From Cladochytrium replicatum (lineage: Eukaryota; Chytridiomycota; Chytridiomycetes; Cladochytriales; Cladochytriaceae), in assembly GCA_025526935.1 (NCBI GenBank), contig JAHLKD010000040.1:310001-374000 (forward strand): a DNA stretch of 64,000 bases. Direction: 5' to 3'. The notes below the pieces were generated by a model. The model saw only the letters and a list, made by a program, of their open reading frames with translations. It was not told the origin of the DNA and made no database searches. Shown piece after piece: positions 20,763-32,100 of this stretch. Every line of letters begins with the position of its first letter. The stretch's first letter is position 1. The translations under genes and the position numbers were made by a program.

Positions 20763-21352
20763 TTTCGACACACAAAGCGACTGCCATTTCAGCGAGGACA
20801 TTCCCACAGCCTCTCCAAATGCCAACCAGATCCTCATCAAAGTTGAGGCGGCCGCGACTAATCCAGCTGACTGGAAGATTGGCAAGTACGGCATCTTCAT
20901 CTCGGGATTCCCATTCATCCTCGACCTCGACGGTACCAGCACTGTCGTCGAAACTAGCGTAAACGTCACCTATGTGAAGAAGGGAGATCGGGTCGCCGTG
21001 TTCTCGACACTCTGTGACAAGCAGACAAACATGTACCAGGAATGAGTGCTCGCGAACCCCGAGATCGCTTTCTGGATCCCCGAAAACATCTCGTAGGAGC
21101 AAGGCTCCACTATCCGATTGGGATTCTATACTGCGCTGGATCTGCTGTATCTCTGCCTTGATCTCCCCCTTCCGAATGTGAATGGCGTCACGATCGAGTC
21201 CGCGGAAGGCTGACGCTGAGACCGTGTTGGTCTGAGGTGCTGCATCGTCGCTTGAACAGTACACGGAAGGTTTGGATAACTTATTCCTAAAAAACGTCGC
21301 TATCATCACATATAACCTTACTACAGCATCTGCGCAGGTTAATGACTTCGGT
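20763..21352 (+). pseudogene. Third MDR oxidoreductase copy, decayed
   Basis: The sequence aligns by eye with copies 1 and 2 from their N-terminus (frame giving VEAAATNPADWKIGKYGIFI) to about the start of the Rossmann domain. Disabling changes are visible: a stop in the QEYALANP segment (CAGGAATGAGTG), a TAG in place of the Phe codon in ENISFEQG, and frame changes before the nucleotide-binding region, where VWGAASSVGQY is TGA-interrupted. The start codon and promoter similarity are lost. Similarity fades after the ATASAHNFDL-equivalent near 21345, where an inverted repeat begins. It is a third member of the tandem array that has died. Confidence 0.85.
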
Positions 21353-21520
21353 AGGCTTAGATGGGCACTCAACCTCGTTGATGCTCAGATGCATTCTTTC
21401 AAGCTTTGCTCAAACAACATCGAAACCTTCCAACGTCATTAGCGCAGGTGCTGTAGTAAGGTTATGTGATGATAGGGAAGTTTTTTAGGAATGAAAGCCT
21501 GCGGATTGTCCAAATCTTCG
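21265..21520. repeat. Inverted repeat of about 80 bp, partly made of oxidoreductase relic
   Basis: The left arm (21265-21344) contains CCTAAAAAAC, TATCATCACAT and ACCTTACTACAGCA; the right arm (21435-21520) holds the same strings as reverse complement (TGCTGTAGTAAGGT, ATGTGATGATA, GTTTTTTAGG). A spacer of about 90 bp separates them. The left arm is also the last legible part of the third oxidoreductase copy, so the right arm is an inverted duplicate of it, or both are arms of a small insertion element. Confidence 0.7.
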
Positions 21521-21849
21521 TCGAGGGGGTTCTTAGAGAAGCCAGGATTTATGAAACATGAATCAATAAAACAATCAGAAACACAAGCAAGTCAACACTA
21601 CGGCAAAATAGAGGTTTCGGGAAGTCAACGAGAAGTCAGAGAGTTAATACGAGAAGGGACGTCATGGTGCATTTCAGTCAGCGCTTTAGCTTGTTTAAAG
21701 GTCACCGTCTGGGATGAACCAATATCTTTTCTCTTTGCTGTTCCAGTTCGAGCAATACCTCATCGGTGATTACACTCAGGATATCATAAAACAAACAGGG
21801 GATTAAAACTACTGAAAACATGAAAGACAAACATTAAACAACCGCTTCC
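21521..21849. other. No recognisable gene
   Basis: AT-rich sequence between the inverted repeat and the ANKRD13-like stop codon. It should contain the 3' untranslated region of that minus-strand gene. A plus-strand frame starting in the right arm at 21491 has no family features. Confidence 0.45.
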
Positions 21850-24148
21850 TTATTTGACGGGCAAGAACTTTTGGAAAGTGTCATACGATGGTACCGCAGC
21901 AGCTGCAGCAGCAGCCTGCTCCTCCTTCGCATGCTCGATCTCGCTTCCCAATACTTCACCAGGTCTGTACCCATCCTTCTCTCCGGGAACATAAAACAAG
22001 TCCACCCCATCCTCGACAACGACTGTCCCTGCCGCCTCGCCACCCATCAACTTGACCGGCGCAACAGCTTCCCTCCAACCCTTTACGCTCTCCCTCGTCT
22101 TCACGTTCTCGTCTTCGAACGCCCTCGCGACATCCTCGCCGACCTTCACATTCCCGACGCGCGTTAGAGCCGAGATCGGGAGCATGCCGATCGGAATCTC
22201 GAATTGTACTGGGAACCCTGGTGGCAGCTGCACGTTGAAGAATTCTCTCAGGCTTCGCACGTGGGCGTTGGACGACATGCCCAGGAGGTCCAGCAACGGC
22301 ATCATGTCAGCGATTGAGATGGGGAAGTCGGTGGATTGGATCGGTGGTAAGGGATTGTAGTTGTTCAGCGGGTCAGTGAAATTGGGCGCATCGGACCAGG
22401 ATGGCGAGAGGGTCGAGTCGAATTGCTCCGAGGAGGTGGTTGCGGCTGTGGCGATGGCGGCGGATTCGGCGTAGACGTCGTACATCCAGAGCGTGCCGCG
22501 GAACTTGCGCTGGTGTTGGCGGAGGATCATGGGGCGGCCGAGGTGGAGGAAGGAGGTGTCGACGAAGGACGGGTCGAAATATTCAGAGTAGGTTGTGCTT
22601 GGGGGTGGTGGGGGGTCGAGGGTCGGGCGGAAGGATTGGAGGTCGTTGAAGGCTTTGCGGGCGTCGGCGGATTCGTCCATGATGCTGCCAGCGTCGCTGC
22701 TGGACTCTTCAGAGGCGGTGTCGGGGAATGGGACGCCTTCGGTTGGGGTTGCGCCAGCTTCAGGTAACGGAGTACTTGCGCGGGAACGTTTTGGGCTGCT
22801 CGTTGTGAGAGGAGGTTTCGGACTGCTTGCTCTCTCACGCTCTGCAGCGACGGCGTTGCTGTGCTGGATGTATGCTGCCCGCGCGTTCTGATAGAGGGAA
22901 CCGCCGACGTCCATGACCTTTGAGGAGAGAGCAAAAATACTCCCGCGTATACCTTTCTCGCGGACCTGGTCGCGGATGGTGTCTCTGATATTTTCCAGTG
23001 ACACCTTCTCCCTGATGGCTTTGATGTTGTCGAGCGAAAAGACGTCGACGGATTTGAGTGATGCCATCGGGGGTTTCGGCTCGGCTTCGAGATGTTCGAG
23101 ACGAGTTTGTTGAGTTGTATCGAAGGATTTGATATTCCACACTGCAGTCGGATAGTTCCCTATGGGCTCGTTGCGGTCGATCTTAAAGCTCCAGAAGCCA
23201 GTCTGAGATCGGATCACACTGAGCGACGAGAAATCTATATCCATTTGCCCGTTGATACGAGTGTTCAGGGCAACGGAAATCTCCTCGTCGATATCGTTTT
23301 CGGAGATCGAAAAGTCGCGTGGGTAGAGCTGCTGAACAAGCTTTCGTTGGTGATCGCAAATTACAAGCTTTGGACCTGAATAGTGTGAGAACACCGATAG
23401 ATTTGCAATGAACGATGTCATTTACGTACCATCAACCTCCTCTATGAAGATGATCGAGATGTCACCACGAACCCAAGATAGACGCTCGAAGCCAACGAGA
23501 GATGTATCAATGCGCACCGAAGTACCCTAAAATGGCGCTTCAGTTTCTTTAGATGGCAAAAATCTACGTTCATTGCTATACCCTTTTGTAAATTTTGTAT
23601 GTATCTGAAGGGCACAAGCGAGACACAAACGGAACCCAGCTCTGGAACTGCCAGTGCATCTCAACGTAGAAATCGGTCAAGTTCTCAGATAGCTGCTGCA
23701 GCAATCGTGTCCCCTGCATGTGGAACCACTTTGCCAGCTCTTTTCTCCTCGCCACAAAAACCGCTCTCATAACATCACGGTCTCCATAACTAGTTGCCTC
23801 CTGGAACGGACTCCATCCCTTGGCGTTCACAACAAGTGTCGACGCGCCGTGGGCAATCAAGATATCGATACATTCAGGGTGGTTGAGCTGGATAGCGAGG
23901 GTGAGGGGGGTTTGGCCTCTACACAGAGAGTTTGTCTGGGGGTGCTGTGCCGGATGTGGGAAGAGTTCGAGAAGTGCAAGCAAACGGGCGTGGTCGTTCT
24001 TGAAGACAAGACGATGAAGGATGTGGGGTGTTTCACCGACGGAAGCGATGTCTTGGGCACACAGCGGGTCGTAAAGCTCTTGCGGATCGTCAAAGGTATG
24101 GACAGAGGGTATCGAGTCCAGTTCCGGAGAGTTTTGATCGGGATTCAT
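21850..24148 (-). CDS. ANKRD13-like protein (ankyrin repeats + GPCR-chaperone domain)
   Basis: ANKRD13 proteins bind ubiquitinated membrane cargo on endosomes or act as chaperones of membrane receptors. Exons 24148-23582, 23526-23430 and 23375-21850 total 2190 nt, a 729-residue protein in frame. The N-terminus has about three ankyrin units (PHILHRLVFKND, GQTPLTLAIQLNHPECIDIL, GWSPFQEATSYGDRDVM). Then come the family signatures FYVEMHWQFQSWVPFVSRLC, PSDTYKIYKRGTSVRIDTSL and GFERLSWVRGDISIIF. The long last exon carries a Ser/Pro/Glu-rich linker (about residues 410-490), FRGTLWMYDVYAE, MMPLLDLLGMSSNAHV and LPPGFPVQFEIPIGMLPISA, all typical. An Ala run near the C-terminus (EEQAAAAAAAVPSYD) lies where animal proteins have ubiquitin-interacting motifs; I cannot confirm such motifs here. 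Confidence 0.9.
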
Positions 24149-24515
24149 TGATGGAAATTACTAGCAACGAATATGTCAAAGCCACTGAAAAGTGGGACTG
24201 GCGAAATATTCGAATGAAGGTCAAGAGGGACTCTTCGCATTACAACAATTACACAAACGAATCAGCATAGGCCAAATCGTTCTTTAATGTAACAAACACG
24301 AAAACCTAACCAACGCACCAGATATCATGCCCTACTCAGGTGGGATCAAACAGCCAGCCAGCGGCAAACCGGGGAGCGACTTCATTACTGAACTCTGGCA
24401 AACTGGCATAAATTGGCCTCCAAAAATTTCGTCATCACTTCACAAAATTTCCATGTGCTGAGCGTATAAAGGGGAAGATCCTTAGTCACCAATCCAAGTT
24501 TTGTAGTCGCTGGAA
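24149..24515. promoter_or_regulatory. Divergent intergenic region with TATA box for the peroxygenase
   Basis: A TATAAA at 24465-24470 lies 46-51 bases upstream of the peroxygenase ATG, a good distance for a fungal core promoter. The ANKRD13-like gene starts at 24148 in the opposite direction. No other gene is seen. Confidence 0.6.
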
Positions 24516-25334
24516 ATGAAGCACAACATCGCTATCACCGCTGTCACGCTTACGCTCATCGCTGCTTCGAGCCCCTTTGCGGCCGTCCAAGCTTTCCCAC
24601 AGTCAGCATCTGCTGGCAAAAACCTGCCTTCTCCTTTCAAAGCTGCCATCGGCTCCGACCCATCAAACTCATCTCCCTGCCCTCTCGTCAACGCCCTCGC
24701 GAACCATGGCATCCTCGCCAAGAAAGATCTCACTGCCACTGCCATCACCAAGGCAGCAATGACCGTGGGCGCAGACTTTGCCATCTCGTCTATCTTTGGT
24801 GTCGGCGCAGAGGCGCTGACAAGCAACACCACCCGGGGACTCACGCCCGTAGTCCTCGACCTTGTGCAGCTCGGAAAGCACAACGGCATAGAGCATGACG
24901 CGTCGCTAACGCGCTCTGATGCTGTGATCGGCGACTCGTTCCACCTCAACAAGACCCTTTACGCGCAGTTCAAATCGTTCTCATCCGATCCGGCAAAGAA
25001 ATACATGTCGTTTGACGACGTGGGCGAGTACCGTCTCGCACGCGAGGCCGACTCAAGGGCGCGAAACCCAAACTTTAAGTTTGGCCTCCAGCAGCAGTTC
25101 CTCGCCTACGCAGAGTCATCGCTTCTGCTGCTCTTCCTTGCGGATCCCAGCGACAAGGAGAAGCGCATCCGGCTCGACTGGGCGGACGTCTTGTTCCTCG
25201 AGGAGAGGCTGCCGTTTGAGCTCGGATGGTCGATCCGCTCGCTTAAGATTGGCGACATTTTCGGAAAGGCGCTCCAGCTTAAGGTTAGGAACGGCTACGA
25301 AGCCGTCCTCGGCTCGATCTTTGACCAAGATTAA
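24516..25334 (+). CDS. Secreted heme-thiolate peroxidase (chloroperoxidase/unspecific peroxygenase family)
   Basis: This family uses hydrogen peroxide and a Cys-ligated heme to halogenate or oxygenate organic compounds outside the cell. The 272-residue intron-less protein has the length of short peroxygenases. A signal peptide is clear (about residues 1-26, ending AAVQA). The proximal heme ligand is Cys55 in SPCPLVNALANHG, matching the family PCP motif. The cation/distal motif EHD is at residues 126-128 (GIEHDASLTRSD), where many members have EGD or EHD. A conserved later segment reads EYRLAREADSRARNPNFKF. Two or more Asn-x-Ser/Thr sites are present (NTTRG, NKTL). There is a TATA box upstream. 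No break is seen. The substrate is unknown. Confidence 0.9.
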   Translation: MKHNIAITAVTLTLIAASSPFAAVQAFPQSASAGKNLPSPFKAAIGSDPSNSSPCPLVNALANHGILAKKDLTATAITKAAMTVGADFAISSIFGVGAEALTSNTTRGLTPVVLDLVQLGKHNGIEHDASLTRSDAVIGDSFHLNKTLYAQFKSFSSDPAKKYMSFDDVGEYRLAREADSRARNPNFKFGLQQQFLAYAESSLLLLFLADPSDKEKRIRLDWADVLFLEERLPFELGWSIRSLKIGDIFGKALQLKVRNGYEAVLGSIFDQD

Positions 25335-25628
25335 ACCGGATACCGTGGATCTTTAAGCTACATGGACAGAATTTGATCGTTGGTTTCACACAATTTGCTT
25401 TGCTTCACATATATTTGGTCGCTAATAGATCATACTACATCGATTCAATCAAACGAAAGCGTTTTACCATCCACTAGGAGAGTGATTAGAGTTCCCGGAC
25501 ACCTTCATTACCCGCACACAACTTCAACAATGCCGTGTTTCAGTGAGAGGAATGTTTCTTTTGTTACATATTACAAATAAATATATCCATCTACTTCCGC
25601 AAGTTCACCGCAATCACAGATAGATCCA
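25335..25628. other. Intergenic, convergent 3' ends
   Basis: Short AT-rich stretch between the peroxygenase stop and the YEATS-gene stop. AATAAATA-type sequence near 25575 could serve as a polyadenylation signal. Confidence 0.4.
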
Positions 25629-26543
25629 TTAGGATGCCTTGACTGCCGCTTCCACTTCCTTCAGCTCCTGTTGCAGCCGGGCAATCATGGCTTTGTGGGC
25701 TTCGATCTCTTTGAGCACCAACGCTTGGGTATCAACTAGTTTCTTAAGCTCATCTTGTTCCGCTTGGGCGGCTTCAAACAATGTAAAGTGAGAATTCAAA
25801 ATGATGTGAGCGCTTGTGAAGTTAAGCCTACTGAATTGATGATTTGCTTTCTTCGGAAGCGGGAGTTGTGGATTCGCCATTAGAACTTCGTACATGAGCT
25901 CCGTGGGCTCGTTAAAAACCTGTCGCGCAATCACAAAGTTAATCGGCTGCATTCAAGATACCGTTTGAAGACTTACAATGTCCTCGTAAACCTCGGCCAC
26001 AACCGGCTTCTTCGGAGCACTAGGCAAAGCTGGACTCTGTGGATGCATAGCAGCAGGGTCTCCATCGGGAGGAAAGAGAGTGAGCATATGATAGAGCTGG
26101 ATGGCCTTTTCGTTTGGATCGACGAATGTAATTCGGATCTGAATCTCGAATTGACCCCAACCAGTTTCCCATACTTCGAACGGGTGCTTTTCAATCACTG
26201 AAAATACCGAATCCCTTGTAAGCATTTATCGAAACTTATACAAGTATATGACAAATGGGAAGCGTTGGTACCTCTGGCGGGGTTTACAAAACTTTCGTGA
26301 AGCTTGAACTGCACTTTTTTGATCATGTACGAGAGGTCCTCTCCATGGACACCTCGGACGTATACGCACCACTTGTGTGTGTGCTGAGGGTCTGGAGCGA
26401 CATCCTTCTTTGTGAGAGGGGCAGCCGAGTTTCCGAAAATAATAGCTCTCTCCAGCACAACACCCTGTCAAGACAAACGTAAGTGCAGACTAGCTGCGAC
26501 ATATTCTTCTCACCTTTTTGCGCACAGCAGCCGGGGGGGCCAT
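25629..26543 (-). CDS. YAF9: YEATS-domain protein, Yaf9/GAS41 type
   Basis: Yaf9/GAS41 is a reader of acylated histone H3 shared by the SWR1 and NuA4 chromatin complexes. Exons 26543-26514 (MAPPAAVRKK), 26464-26272, 26197-25977 and 25919-25629 keep frame and give about 244 residues; a further short intron inside the last exon (near HQFS) is possible. YEATS motifs in order are GVVLERAIIFGNSA, HTHKWCVYVRG, DLSYMIKKVQFKLHESFVNP, ARVIEKHPFEVWETGWGQFE, and IRITFVDPNEKAIQLYHMLTLF. The aromatic cage-forming WETGWG segment is present. The C-terminus is a coiled coil (AEQDELKKLVDTQALVLKEI), as in the family. It is divergent from the TM9SF gene, 142 bp between starts. Confidence 0.92.
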
Positions 26544-26685
26544 CACTATTTTTTTCCGAAGACTTTTTGAATTCAAACTTCGCGCGTCGCGGGTCGAAAG
26601 AGTCCCATAGTCAAAGTCTCCCAACATTCCTCGGAAGCTTTTGCCTTTGCTCGCCTGAAGATACGATACCTTTTCAAACATTGAA
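26544..26685. promoter_or_regulatory. 142-bp divergent promoter, YEATS gene / TM9SF
   Basis: The start codons at 26543 (minus) and 26686 (plus) lie 142 bases apart. No TATA box is obvious. Confidence 0.4.
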
Positions 26686-28978
26686 ATGCTGAACGTGCTG
26701 CTGCCACTCGCGGCGATCGCCTCATCTGCTGCTGCCTTCTACCTGCCAGGTGTTGCTCCGCACGATTTCGTAGAAGGTGCCAGCGTAAACCTCGACGTAA
26801 ATGCTCTCACATCGGCAGATACTTTGTTCCCCTACGATCAGTATCACCCGCGACTCCACTTCTGCACGCCCGAAGGTGGTGCAGTGAACAAGGCTGAATC
26901 GCTGGGAAGCATATTGTTTGGAGACAGGCTCTACAATTCCAGGTTTGAGGTTCGCAAATTGTGGCTCTTTCACGAACTACGCATGTGATGACAGTCTATT
27001 TTTTAAACAGCTGAAGATGAAGAAGGACGTCGATTGTCAGGTCTTGTGCGAGGAGGCAATTCCTGGAGACGATGCCAAGTTTATCAACCAACGCATTCGA
27101 GAAGAGTACAATTTCAACTGGTACGTCGAACGAGAATCCAAAGCCGAAATTAGGAGTAATGGGGTTTCGCAGGTTTGTCGATGGACTCCCAGCTGCCCAG
27201 ATGGCTCAGTCCACAAAGACAAACGAGACGTTTTACAGTATCGGATTCTCTCTTGGCGAGCTGACACAGGTAAGAGTTGAATGAGTGGTTTGAGTGAGTA
27301 TTTTCACAATCTATTTTGTGACTCAAAAGGACGACAAACCGGTCCTCAACAACCACTACACCCTCCAAATCGACTACCACACGGTGGACAATGTCAATTT
27401 CCGTGTCGTTGGGTTCATCGTCTGGCCTTACAGTATCGCTGATGGAAGCTGCAACATGAACGCTGCACCGCTCTACCTCGACGAATCGAAGCCTACCACC
27501 GTCAAATACACATACCGCGTGCGCTGGAATGTAGGGAACATTTTTGTTAAGAACCGCAAAGATGGTTTACAATTTATTGGTCTAGTTCTCAACTGTGCCG
27601 TGGGGTACTCGCTGGGACTCGTACTTAAAGATGATTGACCCGCAAATCCATTGGTTTAGGTATAAAACTCATCACATCCAAATTTCGAATAGCTTAAATA
27701 CCTACCAATTTATTCCTGCAGCATCATCAATTCCATTGTGATTGTGTTCATGCTCACCGGAATGATCGCGATGATCCTCTTGCGCGCGTTGCACAAGGAT
27801 ATCTCTCGATACAACGCGTTTACCGAAGAGGATGGAGGAATGGAAGATTTCGGGTGGAAGCTGGTGCACGCTGATGTGTTTAGACCTCCTGTTCACCGCA
27901 TGTTCCTGGCCGTCTTTGTTGGAAACGGTGCTCAGCTGTTCCTCATGGCAGTTGCCACTCTCGGTACGTGTCCAAATAAAGGGAGAGCGAATGAACATGA
28001 AATTGATGGAGAATTCCTTAAAGTGTTTGCGGCACTCGGTTTCCTTTCACCCTCGAGTCGCGGCTCACTCGGCACGGTCACCTTGATCTTCTACGTCTTT
28101 TTCGGTTTCGCGGCAGGTTACGTGTCCGCCCGCCTTTACAAGATGATGCAGGGTGAATACTGGCGTCGCAACGTTTTCCTCACAGCCTTCATCGTCCCCG
28201 GCTTCGCATTCGGCACGTTCCTGGTCCTCAACTTTTTCCTCATCGGCGCACAGTCCTCTGCAGCCGTGCCGTTCTCGACCATGTTTGCGCTGATCTCGAT
28301 GTGGTTCCTTGTGTCTGCGCCGCTGTGCATTGCGGGAGCGTACTTTGGCTTCAAGCACCCAACGATCGAGAACCCGGTCAAGACGAACCAGATCCCGAGG
28401 CAGATCCCGACGCAGCCGTTGTATCTGAACAGGTGGATTGCAGCGCTGATCGGTGGGATCTTGCCGTTTGGAGCGATATTCATCGAGCTGTTCTTTATCA
28501 TGAACAGTATTTGGATGCACAAGTTTTATGTAAGGAGATGTTTTGGGAGTTGTTGGGGAGACTCACAATGGCGGTGTTATTTTCCCAGTACGTGTTTGGA
28601 TTCTTGACACTGGTGTTTTCAATTCTGGTCGTCACCTGTGCTGAAGTCTCGATTCTGATGTGCTACTTCCACCTGTGCTCTGAGGTATGTCTTTAATGTG
28701 TTCCAATGTTTAGGTCTTCTGAGAATAATTTTTTGTAGGACTACTACTGGTCGTGGAGAGCGTTCCTCACATCTGGTGCATCAGGCTTCTACGTGTTCCT
28801 CTACAGTGTCCTGTACTACTACCGCAAACTGCACATCCACAGCTTCCCAAGCGCGGCGCTGTACTTTGGGTGGTCTATCGTGATGAGCGTGCTGTTCAGC
28901 ATTTTGACGGGATCGTTTGGATACATTGCGTGCTTGATGTTTGTGCGAAAGATCTTTGGCGCGATCAAGGTGGATTAA
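26686..28978 (+). CDS. Transmembrane 9 superfamily (nonaspanin/EMP70) protein
   Basis: TM9SF proteins are nine-helix Golgi/endosomal proteins involved in membrane-protein sorting and adhesion. The N-terminal signal peptide (about 18 residues, MLNVLLPLAAIASSAAA) is followed by FYLPGVAPHDFVEGASV, the usual mature start. The luminal domain is spread over several small exons (FCTPEGGAVNKAESLGSILF, CQVLCEEAIPGDDAKF, NHYTLQIDYHT). The last luminal exons read TVPWGTRWDSYLKM and DPQIHWF joined to SIINSIVIVFMLTGMIAMIL. The membrane region has GWKLVHADVFRPP, GTLVFAALGFLSP-type sequence, GYVSARLYKMM, IPRQIPTQPLYLNRW, GGILPFGAIFIELFFI, SWRAFLTSGASGFYVFLYS and the C-terminal FGAIKVD, close to the family KxD/E sorting end. 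All junctions are GT-AG. It appears intact. Confidence 0.93.
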
Positions 28979-29177
28979 AGCGAGTGAAGTGGGGGGATTT
29001 GATGTCATCAAACCCCTCATTTCTCTGTTCGTCGAGCCTCTTTAAGGTCATTTCGTTGTTTTGGAATTCATTGTGGATTTGAGATTATTGGAGGGTGTTT
29101 ACTATTTAATGTTTTAACAAAGGATAATTGTTCTGGTCCAGCACATTGCCTGCTTCACTCGCTTTACGTTTATTGAG

Positions 29178-32100
29178 CTATTGTTTGACAGCACCCATAC
29201 GGTGCAACTCATCCCAGAAAGCTTTGTAAGCTCTATGCGGCACCTGCATCACCAGCGCGAACACAATCACCCCAACAAGATCGATAAACCCCGTCGCAGC
29301 AGCCTGAAACATCCACTTTGGCGCAAACACGCTCCACACCATCAAGTGCCGTCTGAACACACCAGCGAACACTGTCGACACCGTCACGACCGCACCCTGC
29401 ACGATCCCGGCCCACACCGTCCACTGCCTGGCCAATTCCGCCGCACACCTCACCTCACTCGACCCGTTCCCACCGCCTACGACCCAGAACGGGCGATTCC
29501 AGAAGATGAGGAGCGGGATATAGATTGCGCAGAGGAGTTGGGAGGGGAATGTGGACAGGAGAACGTTGAGAGGCGAGAGCAGCCAGGAGACTTTGTCGAG
29601 GCCGATGAAGGCGAGTTCCCATTGGATGGAGGTAAGTGTGAACTGGTGGCCGGTTGCGAAGAAGAGGCGCTGGGCGAGGAGGGAGGTGTAGGTCGCGGAG
29701 AGGAAGAGGAGGGAGAGGGAGGGTGTTGTAGAGATGATAACGGAGGGAAGTGAAGGGGTGGAGACGGCGGGCACGGGTTCTGTTGGAGTAGGTGTCGTGG
29801 TGTCAGCTGGCAATTCGGATTTCGAGGGTTGCTTCTCGGATTGTTGTTGTTGCAGGATGCGTCGTCTGATTGTCTCGCCGATGTTGATGGGCGTGCTTGG
29901 TTTCAAAGCTGCCTTTCGCTCTGAGAGTTCATGTTTCACCTGTACTCTCCGCTCCTCAAGGCGTAGCTCAGTAAACAGATCGAGGGCGAGCACGAGCTGC
30001 ACAAACAAGAGCGAAAACGCTAGTGCGCCCATGGGTTTTTGGAAGATCGCGAGGATGGCGTAACAGATGATGAAGAACACAAAGTAAGAAGAACTGAGGG
30101 TGTTGGCGACACCGGTGAGGAGGAGTGCTCTTCTGTTCTGTGAAGGGTCGCGGTCTGAGGGTCCGACGACGCGGAGACCAATGTTGAGGGGGTTTGACGA
30201 CCACGCTGTGAGACTGACCACGCTTAGTGCTAAGAAAAGGATCCTGGCCCACCACACCTTAACGCGAACGAGGTATGTGAGGTCCCCAACGAGGATGTTG
30301 TGGCCTTCCAAAGAGTCCAAGGCCCAGTAAATCCAGCCTGCACAGAGAACGACGGGAGAGATGAAAGTGGCGACCAGCTTCCCTGTTGACGTGTAGCTTT
30401 CGATGTCCTTGAGTGCTCGACGTGACACGAGGGCGGCCATGGGGATCGCGAAGACGAGAATCATGGTGACGAACAGACTCGCATAGGTTTTGTTTGGCGA
30501 TGCGTTGTACGTGGGAACGCAGAATGGTGCCATTTCTTGACGGCACACCGTCGACATCTGTGTGAGTCGATTCAAAACGATAAGGATGACGGAGATAATG
30601 AGCACACGGAGTCGGGGACGACGCCCTTGCTTTTTCGAGGATGATGATTCTTTGTCGTTCTCGATTGGGATGGCGACGTGGGGGGGAAATGTCAAGAGAC
30701 CTCGGATAAGGTTGAGGAAGCCAAAGGTTTGGAGAATGAAGACAGTAGTCCGTTCTTCCCAGATCGTGTAGCTGTCTGATGCGGGTGATGTTGCGTGGAG
30801 TACAAGAAGAAGGATTCCGGTTCCCCAATTCCAAGCATTTTGGATATTGGTAACCTCCCATTGACCTCTGAGAAAGCTTTTGAGAAACTCCAACGATTTC
30901 GAGTGAGAAGTGATTGGTGATACTCTCACCACCCACACAAGGAAAGATATCGCAAATCCAACAGCACAGAAAAACAATGCCTCGTGGACACGAGTAAAGG
31001 CAGAATCGATTGAGCGGCAAAGCGATCTAACGATCGAGCCGAATAATCCAGTGATCCCAAGTGTTGCGCCGAATCCCGCGAATTGCAAGAAGCTCAATAC
31101 CGGCACCTCTTCGATACGTGCCCAAGTGCTCGATGTGACGAGAGCAACCGACAAAACCAAACTAAGCGCGAGTACAACAACGCCAGCTCCCATTAACACG
31201 AGATCGAACTGTGCCCACACCCTTCGAGCTTTTGCCAAAGTAGTTCTGGTGAAGTAAATGTAAGCGGCACCAGCTCGAGCGAATTTCTCAAGTATCGTGT
31301 TGTCCAGTTCAGCGTCGCCAATGAGTCTGGTTTCCAGGTCTGTAAACGCTTGTTCCGATATCGCGTCAGCCTCTTTAAGTAGTTTCTCGAGGACATCCAT
31401 CTCGAACTCGGATGAGCCCCGCTGTTCGGAGTACTCTATCGTGTATCGGTGCAATTGGTATGCATTGATGCGAAGGGCTTTCACTACGTTTACAATTGGA
31501 GAGTCGGACCAAATTCGAGTATTATGGGATATCGGTGGAAGCCAAAAGAGCTCGGGAATGATTGTTCCGAGGTTCCCATGTGGAATGGGAATACCAAGTA
31601 GGAGTGACATGGTTGGAACCAAGTCGATCTGTGCGACAGTGCGATGATTTCCCAGCTTTCCTGAAAATGTGTCACTCAAATAAACTGCTGGTTCGCTTGT
31701 ATCGACATCCTCCAACTTCTTCTCGACCATTTCGAGGAAGACGTCTAATCTCTGACGCTCAGAGCCTTCGTGTCCGCTCCACAATGGCTTCTTGCTGTAC
31801 ATGAAGAGGCCACTATTGACCTCATCTTCGCTGTCACCTCCATGATTGCCCTGTGGATCCATGCCGTGGTCACCAACAACCATGAGGAGCGTGTCATCGT
31901 CGATGGCATCGATGATGTCAGATAGGACGGTATTCATTTGACGAAGCTTGGCAGACATGGCCGGATGGTCAGGGCCCCACGTATGTCCGCAATGATCTAC
32001 GCCGAGGAAATGGGCAATCAAAAAGCTCCAACGATCTTCTGGCTTGTCGCTCTTTGATTTCTCGAGGAATGGGAAGATGTGCTTGATGCAGCCATCGTCA

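Noticed and set aside
20763-21352. Third oxidoreductase as a working gene with introns
   Set aside because: The stops occur inside conserved coding words without splice sites around them, and the gene has no 3' half.
22401-22891. Long plus-strand Arg/Gly-rich open frames
   Set aside because: They are antisense shadows of the ANKRD13-like coding exon, with composition expected from the reverse of its Ser/Pro-rich linker.
29181-29753. 190-residue plus-strand frame opposite the PIG-O C-terminus
   Set aside because: His/Arg/Glu-rich with no domain; it mirrors the membrane-helix codons of the minus-strand gene.
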